From JAIBBG01 sp040381475 (GTDB lineage Bacteria; Bacteroidota; Bacteroidia; Flavobacteriales_D; Sanyastnellaceae): a stretch of 13,959 nucleotides of DNA. The translations under genes and the position numbers were made by a program. The stretch is from positions 1 to 13,959 of the forward strand of contig JBEIHH010000081.1 in assembly GCA_040381475.1 (NCBI GenBank), written 5' to 3'. Position 1 is the stretch's first letter. Each line of letters begins with the position of its first letter. Below are positions 1-5,515 of this stretch, in pieces. The notes beneath the pieces were generated by a model. The model was not told the DNA's origin and ran no database searches. It was given only the letters and a program-made list of their open reading frames with translations.

Positions 1-1008
1 CTTCATTCAAACGAATACATACAAGGATTTCCATCCAGTCAAATTTCCCGGATGGAACCATCCTTCGGTACTATGTACAATTACGTTCATTACTCTTTCA
101 GCTATCCAGATGAAATGAGTACCGTGCGTTATTCCGGTAACTACGCCATGATCGTTTTTAACGGAACTGATATCAATGACAGGGAATCATGGCTCATCAG
201 CTACCGATTCATCGTATATGAAAATGCTGTAACTGTCCTTCCCCGGGTCACTCCAAGCAGCAATATATCCAACAGATACACAACGCAGGAAGTAGATTTC
301 GACATCAACCACAAGGATTTCAGAATCATTGATCCAATGCGGGATATCCATGTGAGTATTCTGCAAAACTTCGATTGGCAGCAATCACGAAATGATCTGA
401 AGCCCATTTTTATCAAGCCTGATATACTCACGTTTGATTATAACATGGGTGAAAATAACTTTGAAGGCGCCAATGAGTGGCGCGCATATGAAGTGAAAGA
501 CGTACGTTTCAACAGTTCAGAGATTGAAAACATTAACCTCGAAGAAAACGGATATCACGTATATCTCAGGCCGGATCTTATCGAAGGAAAGCGGGCATAT
601 ACCACATGGCAGGACATCAATGGAAACTTCCTTGTTAAAAATGATCTTGGTGGAGATAGTCATGTGGAGTCGGAATATGTCTGGGCTCATTTCACCTTGG
701 TAATGCCTCACGCTGAAGAAGCCGAAGTTGTCATTCAGGGCAGGTTCAATGAGTTCAAAACAGAAAATGTTGTCTGTACTTATGACGAAACAGTTGGTGC
801 ATACAAGCATACGATATTACTCAAACAAGGCTATTACAACTACAGGTATGTGCTTCGCGATAAATACTATTCTACAGACAATGTAAGATTTACTGAAGGC
901 TCACATGCTGTAACAGAAAATGTGTACCACATTCTGGTTTACATGTATGATAGGAATCTGGGCTGCGACCGGATCATTTCTGCCAAAGCTGTGTCAAGTG
1001 TTCAGTAG
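1..1008 (+). CDS. Type IX secretion system plug protein (DUF5103), 5'-truncated
   Basis: The reading frame is open from the first base, so the 5' end lies outside the window. The visible part is 335 residues and the ATG at 52 is only an internal Met. The opening residues (NEYIQGFPSSQISRM) and the following THY/SFSYP-like and SGNYAMIVF stretches match the DUF5103 family as I know it: an N-terminal immunoglobulin-like domain followed by a second beta-sandwich, here roughly visible residues 225-335. In Flavobacterium the family member was found bound to the periplasmic mouth of the SprA outer-membrane channel, where it closes the pore when no cargo or PorV is engaged. It is therefore expected in the periplasm at the outer membrane. 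No signal peptide can be judged because the start is missing. The stop is TAG at 1006. The large lectin-like protein at 9604-11445 is a plausible client of the same secretion machine. The family call rests on recalled sequence pattern, not on a search. Confidence 0.82.
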   Translation, partial: LHSNEYIQGFPSSQISRMEPSFGTMYNYVHYSFSYPDEMSTVRYSGNYAMIVFNGTDINDRESWLISYRFIVYENAVTVLPRVTPSSNISNRYTTQEVDFDINHKDFRIIDPMRDIHVSILQNFDWQQSRNDLKPIFIKPDILTFDYNMGENNFEGANEWRAYEVKDVRFNSSEIENINLEENGYHVYLRPDLIEGKRAYTTWQDINGNFLVKNDLGGDSHVESEYVWAHFTLVMPHAEEAEVVIQGRFNEFKTENVVCTYDETVGAYKHTILLKQGYYNYRYVLRDKYYSTDNVRFTEGSHAVTENVYHILVYMYDRNLGCDRIISAKAVSSVQ

Positions 1009-1063
1009 AGAAAGTTGATACTGCGTTGTAGTAAACATTAACCTCGGTCAATTCCTCTTCTTT

Positions 1064-1090
1064 CATGAATTCATGTTGATCATGATCAAC
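1064..1090. promoter_or_regulatory. Tandem palindromes upstream of yceI, candidate repressor operator
   Basis: Two perfect palindromes abut and share one base: CATGAATTCATG (1064-1075) and GTTGATCATGATCAAC (1075-1090). They lie in the 135-base gap between the plug gene and the yceI start, 53 bases before the ATG. The core TTGAT-N4-ATCAA shape is like sites of dimeric winged-helix repressors of the MarR type, and yceI genes are often under redox- or stress-responsive MarR control. No regulator gene lies next to it here, so the role is inferred. A weak -7-like element (GACTTTTG, 1113-1120, one mismatch to TAnnTTTG) follows downstream. Confidence 0.45.
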
Positions 1091-1143
1091 TGGTGCTATT
1101 GCAACATGACCAGACTTTTGCGCCAACAAAAAACAATAACAAA

Positions 1144-1656
1144 ATGGCAACATGGAATCTCGATCCTTCACACAGTGAAGTGACATTTAAAGTTAAGCAC
1201 ATGATGATCGCGCATGTGACCGGAAAATTCGGCAAATTCGATTTGAAAGCTGAATCTGATGACGACAATTTCGAAAACTCCAAAGTTGAATTCACGGCTG
1301 ATGCAGCATCAATTTCAACGGGCGAAGCGCAGCGTGATGGTCATCTTACTTCAGAGGATTTTTTGGCAGCAGAAAAATACCCGCAATTAAAATTCAAAGC
1401 CACTTCATTTTCGGGTGGTAAACTCAGTGGCGATCTGACCATTCGCGACATTACAAAGAGTGTTGTTCTGGATGTTGAGCCTGGCGGCATTGGTAAAGAT
1501 CCATGGGGAAATACCCGCATCGGATTTACGGTTACAGGTAAAATAAACAGGAGTGACTGGAACCTTACATGGAATGCGGCGCTTGAAACAGGCGGCGTTT
1601 TGGTGAGTGATGACGTAAAAATCAACTGCGAAATTCAACTGGTGAAGGCAGCATAA
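1144..1656 (+). CDS. YceI family lipocalin-fold protein
   Basis: A 170-residue protein beginning MATWNLDPSHSEVTFKVKHM, the standard N-terminus of cytosolic YceI proteins in Bacteroidota. I chose the ATG at 1144 over the in-frame ATG at 1093 because the extra 17 residues have no family counterpart and would run close to the operator-like palindromes. The family forms an extended beta-barrel that binds long isoprenoid or amphiphilic molecules. Exported relatives exist, but this copy has no signal peptide and should stay in the cytosol. Visible family features include the KVKHMMIAHVTGKF stretch (about residues 16-30), the TADAASISTGEAQRDGHL segment (about 55-72), a YPQLKFKATS strand, and a late NRSDWNLTWNAALETGG segment. 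The length is normal for the family. The exact ligand is unknown. It is probably monocistronic, because a strong hairpin follows the stop by about 20 bases. The palindromes upstream suggest a dedicated repressor. Confidence 0.9.
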   Translation: MATWNLDPSHSEVTFKVKHMMIAHVTGKFGKFDLKAESDDDNFENSKVEFTADAASISTGEAQRDGHLTSEDFLAAEKYPQLKFKATSFSGGKLSGDLTIRDITKSVVLDVEPGGIGKDPWGNTRIGFTVTGKINRSDWNLTWNAALETGGVLVSDDVKINCEIQLVKAA

Positions 1657-1677
1657 TATTGGTACATTATTAGAAAC

Positions 1678-1704
1678 AAAAGGCGCATTGATTATGCGCC
1701 TTTT
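1678..1704. terminator. Bidirectional rho-independent terminator
   Basis: An 11-bp perfect stem (AAAAGGCGCAT with ATGCGCCTTTT) encloses a 5-base loop (TGATT). It has a GC-rich core and A/T runs on both sides, so it reads as an intrinsic terminator on either strand. It sits between yceI (+, ends 1656) and the convergent beta-propeller lipoprotein gene (-, ends 1725) and probably ends both transcripts. Confidence 0.9.
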
Positions 1705-1724
1705 CTTTTGATGGTCAGTAGATA

Positions 1725-2780
1725 CTATTTAAAAACCACCGCGTTGGTGCCAATACCAACATTAAATGTTCCAATGAGAACACCAGCGGTGTTGTATCTG
1801 TTCAAGGTTGATGGTGTTGTATAATTTGCGACAGAGGCGCTCCAGATCTCACCTGTGGCAGGATCAACATTCAGTGAACCCTTGTCGTCCTCAACTATTT
1901 CTATTCCCGGAAAATCGCCTGCCAGGAGATCAACGGAAAAAATTCCATTGTTCTCATAATAGATTTTGTTTCCATCCGGGGAAACCTCAAGATTCATCGG
2001 GTGGTCACCGTTTACGCCTATTTGCTCACTAGCAGTTACACTGAAAGAGCTACTACTAATTTTGTAAATCATCGAATTGGTGTGCCCGGTGATGGCGCTT
2101 CCTTCGTAAAATGTTTCACCACTGCAAAGCACCCAAATATTACCGAGTGCATCTGCAACAGCATCAATAGGCCTGTCGCCAACTACAATATCCGACACAA
2201 TCGAATTATCACTCATATCAATGACAGTAACCTTGTTATCCGTCAGCCATCCACCATTGTTGCATACATAAAGAAAGCCACCGGAAACCAACATCTTCTC
2301 AGGACCATTGCCCAAGGATATAGACGATTCAATTGTATTGTCCGACAAATTAATCACCAGAATTTCACCCGCCATGCTGCCATTGCTCAAATAGGCTTTG
2401 CCATTGCCCCCATCTACCAAATAACGAGGATAAGAAGTTCCTGCAATTGTAGCAGTACGTTTGAAATTGTTCAAATCGATGACCTCTACTTTTTGTGAAT
2501 TGTTAACCACAGCATAGCCATTGGAACCGATTACAGTGAATGATTGTAAAATATCGCCGAGTTCTACACCATTCTGTTGCAAATACAAGTCATTGGTCAA
2601 TTCACCTGACTCACTGATATAAGAAATGCTTGCATCGTTTTCATTGTATCTTCCCTCATTAACCACAAATCGTCCACTCAGATAGTTGACTTCAGGCTGA
2701 GTCGTTTCAGGATTTTCAACTTCCTTTTTGCAGGAGAAGAAAAGCACAGTGAGCGATGCTAGCATCAATTTAATTTTCAT
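1725..2780 (-). CDS. Beta-propeller surface lipoprotein, BtuG-like corrinoid-binding protein
   Basis: A 351-residue protein with a lipoprotein signal: hydrophobic stretch at residues 3-15, then FFSC with the lipid-bearing Cys at 17. The acceptor is followed by KKEVEN, a charged stretch that could act as a Bacteroidota surface-export signal. The rest is a repeated YncE/DUF5074-like propeller pattern, with about seven blades of the form 'V-x-V-I-D-L ... G-x-x-P ... D-G-x-G-x-x-Y-V'. Examples are near residues 100, 143, 187, 210 and 268. It starts inside the end of the upstream TonB-dependent receptor gene (11-base overlap) and lies under the same cobalamin riboswitch. In Bacteroides the corresponding receptor-partner lipoprotein, BtuG, is a surface propeller that binds vitamin B12 extremely tightly and passes it to BtuB. 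Gene order, fold and regulation together suggest the same job here. Sequence identity to BtuG is not something I can measure, and a generic YncE-like protein is the alternative. Confidence 0.8.
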   Translation of the reverse strand: MKIKLMLASLTVLFFSCKKEVENPETTQPEVNYLSGRFVVNEGRYNENDASISYISESGELTNDLYLQQNGVELGDILQSFTVIGSNGYAVVNNSQKVEVIDLNNFKRTATIAGTSYPRYLVDGGNGKAYLSNGSMAGEILVINLSDNTIESSISLGNGPEKMLVSGGFLYVCNNGGWLTDNKVTVIDMSDNSIVSDIVVGDRPIDAVADALGNIWVLCSGETFYEGSAITGHTNSMIYKISSSSFSVTASEQIGVNGDHPMNLEVSPDGNKIYYENNGIFSVDLLAGDFPGIEIVEDDKGSLNVDPATGEIWSASVANYTTPSTLNRYNTAGVLIGTFNVGIGTNAVVFK

Positions 2781-4767
2781 TCTGTTTTTCTTTTTTATTG
2801 GTTAGTATGTCAATTGAAAGATTCATTGAAATAATCCTTCCCGGAATTGCGAAAGCGCGCACAGACTGATAAGCATGATTGAATAAATTGTCAATGTCTA
2901 GTCCAATGGAGTAGCCGGCGAACTTACTGTTCACATCATATTCCACTGACAACCCGAATACATGGTATTCAGGCAATGCCCGAATGTTAGAATTTTGTTC
3001 ATCCGTAAAACGTGCAGACATATATCTATGTCGTAGGCTCAAGCTAAATGCCTCATTCAAATAACCGAACGCTGAAACATAAGATAACCGGGGAGTGTAA
3101 ATCATCTCCCTTCCTGAATTAGACTCAGGACTATCAACTACTGCATTGGTCAGAATACCTCTTGATTCGGCCGTAAATCTTTGTCTAACTCCTGATGACG
3201 TTACCCTTAATGGTAATTCGATCACCAGCGATTGAACACTTTTATAATTTACAGGAGCCCAATAACCAGATTCAGTCGGTATCCATTGAATCCAGTTGAC
3301 CACATCCGCGTATTGCACAGAAGGGTTCAGGTAAAAAGTTAATTTGTTATTGCTTTCATTATTGAATTCAACACCACCTCTCAAAGTATTTGCAGATTCT
3401 GCAAGAAGATCAGCATTCCCTCCGGGAATCCAGAAGAGTTCATTCATATCCGGTGCCCTAAACCTTCGCGCAATTTTTGCATACCATTTGAAATTGTAGC
3501 TACCGAATTTTTTGGTGTAATCAGTAGAAAAAGAAACCGCAGGTCCCTGACTTCTGATTCTGGAATCGTATTGAGCATCGACTATCCAATTCCATTGAGT
3601 TTTTCTCAGGTTCCAAAATCCCGTTAGCTGTGTCCATTCCAAACGACTTCTACCATCCTCATAATTTGTGTTTACGACAAGTTGATCAGCATATGCAGCA
3701 TTAAAGCCAATCTTCATGCTTTTCACAACAATATAATTTACAGCAACACGATTTAAAAGAGAACGTGACCTGACGGCTGAATAAATTCCCCACTCATCGT
3801 TGGCAAGCGGAAAGTCACGGTAAGTTAGTTCCTCGTCGAAATACGCCGATGAAACTTCAGCTGCCAGTGCGCCTGACTTAATTGACCATTTCACAATGGA
3901 TCGGTTCAATTGATCATCCTGTTCTGCGGTTCCTGAAGCGAACTTTCCCATCAGAGCAGGCAGCATAGCCTTTCTGATACCAAACCAGTGATGCAGTGAA
4001 AACACACCAGTCCTGGTGTTGATGAAAACATCGTTGAGCAAAGCACTGCTCTTCGCATTGTTGTGCAATTGGCTTACAACGGGGCTATCGAATGAGTAGA
4101 TATCCCGGTAAGAAAAATCATTCCTGAAATCCTGGATCATTGCACGGGTTCTCCATCCAATACTTCGAATCCACTTTTTCTGCTGACCTTCTTTTCCATC
4201 CAGACCGATGCTGTGATATTGCTCAAAAGCCAGTGTGGAATTTTTAAGCGAGTTGTAACCAGATATAACGCGTAAATAATTCGGAGCCTTGATGTGCTGA
4301 TCCGAATTGAGATTCAAAGTCATACCCAGTCCGGCCAACGGAATTTCACTCGCTGGAGGGTTTTTATGCAACACAGTATGGTCTGTAAAAAAGGCAGGAA
4401 TCATCGACAAATCACAAGTACCAAGTGAAAGTGCGTTGAGGGGAACACCGCTCCACATTATTACAGAATGATCAGAACTTAAACCACCAAATCTAGCGGC
4501 TACCGAACTTCCGGGAGCACCTGTAAGATTGACTACAGCAACACCAGATCTTTCTAGAAGCGTGCCTATATCATGCTGCACCTGTAATCCATACAATTTC
4601 TGCCTGCCGGCATCAATTAATTCCTGAGACACATCCTTCGGGCCCACAGATCCAACAACATCCATCACCGCAGAAGTGTAACCAGCGTGAATACTGTCCC
4701 GCACAGACTGCGCAGAAACGACATTTGTGATAACCACAAGCGATATCAATAGCGAAATATTCCTCAT
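2770..4767 (-). CDS. btuB: TonB-dependent vitamin B12 receptor, BtuB-like
   Basis: A 665-residue outer-membrane receptor from the ATG at 4767, which gives a clean signal peptide (MRNISLLISLVVITNVVSAQ, cleavage after about residue 18-20). An in-frame ATG at 4821 would start inside the riboswitch and add residues unlike a signal peptide. A short VVGS stretch (37-40) is a possible TonB box. The plug domain covers about 45-155 (LLERSGVAVV, ARFGGLSSDHSVIMWSGVPL, DLSMIP). The remaining 500 residues are barrel strands ending in a typical 'DNLFNHAYQSVRAFAIPGR' segment (about 632-650). No CarboxypepD_reg domain precedes the plug, as in classic BtuB. The substrate call rests mainly on the cobalamin riboswitch in the leader and on the downstream BtuG-like lipoprotein, which it overlaps by 11 bases. 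An oddity is a hydrophilic tail (TNKKEKQNEN) after the last strand instead of a terminal aromatic residue. Cobalamin should repress expression. Confidence 0.88.
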   Translation of the reverse strand: MRNISLLISLVVITNVVSAQSVRDSIHAGYTSAVMDVVGSVGPKDVSQELIDAGRQKLYGLQVQHDIGTLLERSGVAVVNLTGAPGSSVAARFGGLSSDHSVIMWSGVPLNALSLGTCDLSMIPAFFTDHTVLHKNPPASEIPLAGLGMTLNLNSDQHIKAPNYLRVISGYNSLKNSTLAFEQYHSIGLDGKEGQQKKWIRSIGWRTRAMIQDFRNDFSYRDIYSFDSPVVSQLHNNAKSSALLNDVFINTRTGVFSLHHWFGIRKAMLPALMGKFASGTAEQDDQLNRSIVKWSIKSGALAAEVSSAYFDEELTYRDFPLANDEWGIYSAVRSRSLLNRVAVNYIVVKSMKIGFNAAYADQLVVNTNYEDGRSRLEWTQLTGFWNLRKTQWNWIVDAQYDSRIRSQGPAVSFSTDYTKKFGSYNFKWYAKIARRFRAPDMNELFWIPGGNADLLAESANTLRGGVEFNNESNNKLTFYLNPSVQYADVVNWIQWIPTESGYWAPVNYKSVQSLVIELPLRVTSSGVRQRFTAESRGILTNAVVDSPESNSGREMIYTPRLSYVSAFGYLNEAFSLSLRHRYMSARFTDEQNSNIRALPEYHVFGLSVEYDVNSKFAGYSIGLDIDNLFNHAYQSVRAFAIPGRIISMNLSIDILTNKKEKQNEN

Positions 4768-4773
4768 TCTGCG

Positions 4774-4793
4774 GATGTCTTTTCCCGGACATC
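4774..4793 (-). promoter_or_regulatory. Leader hairpin before btuB start, candidate P13/L13 expression platform
   Basis: On the minus strand a 6-bp stem (GATGTC/GACATC) encloses the loop CGGGAAAA and ends 6 bases before the btuB ATG. In cobalamin riboswitches a loop near the ribosome entry region (L13) kisses loop L5 when ligand is bound, closing translation. Here the P5 loop (4901-4906, RNA CCUCGA) can pair partly with the CGGG of this hairpin loop. No U-run follows, so control would be of translation rather than termination. The assignment is inferred. Confidence 0.5.
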
Positions 4794-4821
4794 TGGAAGG
4801 CATTGTTGCCATCCAAAGCAT

Positions 4822-4985
4822 GCTTTAGGCAGGTCTTCTGACTTACATCCACCTTTTTCACCTTCCCGGTCATTTGACCAGTGGTCCAGAAAAAAGGCAT
4901 TCGAGGATGCTTACAGCTGCGGGTACAGTCCCGGAATTTCACCGGATTCCCTTTTCATTCTTCTTTTCAAAAAGAAACCCAAAGC
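4822..4985 (-). promoter_or_regulatory. Cobalamin riboswitch controlling btuB operon
   Basis: Read on the minus strand, this leader carries the diagnostic B12-box core: GGGAATCCGGTGAAATTCCGG, then GACTGTACCCGCAGCTGTAA, a small P5 hairpin (GCAT/ATGC around 4897-4910), a variable arm with GGTCAAATGACC, and the conserved 3' block GTCAGAAGACCTGCC (4830-4844). The closing stem P1 can be drawn as GCTTTGG (4979-4985) paired with CTAAAGC (4822-4828), 7 bp with one G-U pair, which fixes the boundaries. The aptamer looks complete. Binding of a cobalamin should shut off the receptor and lipoprotein genes that follow. Confidence 0.96.
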
Positions 4986-4989
4986 GCGG

Positions 4990-4997
4990 CAAATGTA
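4990..4997 (-). promoter_or_regulatory. Bacteroidota-type -7 promoter element for btuB operon
   Basis: The minus strand reads TACATTTG, a perfect match to the TAnnTTTG element used by the primary sigma factor of Bacteroidota. Transcription would begin about 5-6 bases later, around 4984-4985, where the first stem of the riboswitch begins, and this agreement supports the call. The TTG candidates for the -33 element lie 15 or 24 bases upstream (5013-5015, 5022-5024), both slightly off the usual spacing. Confidence 0.65.
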
Positions 4998-5000
4998 GTT

Positions 5001-5008
5001 TAACTTTG
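5001..5008 (+). promoter_or_regulatory. Bacteroidota-type -7 promoter element for the LTxxQ/GH92 genes
   Basis: The plus strand reads TAACTTTG, a perfect TAnnTTTG match, 59 bases before the preferred start of the small exported protein. It is three bases from the opposing btuB element, so the two promoters would be back to back. I see no TTG at the right -33 distance upstream, which lowers confidence. Confidence 0.45.
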
Positions 5009-5067
5009 ACATCAACGAAAACAACCGAGGCATCGTTCTTGATTGGTTTTGTATCATGTCGCAGTTG

Positions 5068-5499
5068 ATGAAAATAAAAACGCTGTGTATTGCGCTGTTT
5101 TTGATGGACGCAATTGCTTGCAGCGCTCAGAAAACGCTCTCCACAGCGGATTCAACTTATCTGGCCATTCTTCAGACGGAATTGACCTTAACCCCGGAAC
5201 AAAGGACACAAGCAGATAGCCTGATCAGTTTATCGTCACAAAAAATCACCGAATACGAGCGCGAATTATTGCGAATATCCAGATCAGGTATTGCTCAGGA
5301 AGAAAAAGACAGTCAGCAAAGAGAATTGCGGGAAAAGAAAAAGAACGAAAAAGAAAATCGCGACCTGTCCATTGTGCTATTGCTCACCTCTGAGCAACGT
5401 AAAATCTATGCCGAAAGAATCAAACCTTCCAAGCCGGGTGTCCTTCACATGGGAATTACGCATGACAGGGCAAAATGCGAAGTATGCGTTGTCAAGTAA
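5068..5499 (+). CDS. Small exported protein with two LTxxQ motifs (Spy/CpxP-like)
   Basis: A 143-residue protein from the ATG at 5068. That start puts MKIK directly before the hydrophobic stretch of a signal peptide ending in ACSAQ. The ATG at 5056 would add only MSQL and cannot be excluded. The mature part is short, charged and largely helical. It has LTPEQRTQ at about residues 40-47 and LTSEQRKI at about 105-112, separated by a Lys/Glu-rich helix (QQRELREKKKNEKENRD). Paired LTxxQ motifs are the mark of the Spy/CpxP group of periplasmic proteins, which act as ATP-independent chaperones or envelope-stress sensors in enteric bacteria. Many Bacteroidota proteins with this motif have no known role. 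The tail has two cysteines in a CEVC pattern, unusual for the group. IAC could also be read as a lipobox. The gene ends 16 bases before the GH92 gene and is probably co-transcribed with it. Function here is unproven. Confidence 0.72.
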   Translation: MKIKTLCIALFLMDAIACSAQKTLSTADSTYLAILQTELTLTPEQRTQADSLISLSSQKITEYERELLRISRSGIAQEEKDSQQRELREKKKNEKENRDLSIVLLLTSEQRKIYAERIKPSKPGVLHMGITHDRAKCEVCVVK

Positions 5500-5515
5500 T
5501 TCGCATATTTGATGC

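Noticed and set aside
1093..1143. Upstream ATG for yceI.
   Set aside because: The extra 17 residues are unlike any YceI N-terminus; MATWNLDPSHSEV is the normal beginning.
2001..2498. 165-residue plus-strand ORF inside the propeller lipoprotein gene.
   Set aside because: It is antisense to a well-supported gene, has no recognisable domain, and its open frame is explained by the codon pattern of the opposite strand.
4768..4821. Longer btuB start at the ATG at 4821 (18 extra residues).
   Set aside because: It would begin at the edge of the riboswitch P1 stem, cover the leader hairpin and push the signal peptide inward; the ATG at 4767 gives a standard signal peptide.
4613..4942. 109-residue minus-strand ORF running through the riboswitch.
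   Set aside because: It overlaps the conserved aptamer and the btuB start in another frame; its Cys/His content has no family match that I recognise.
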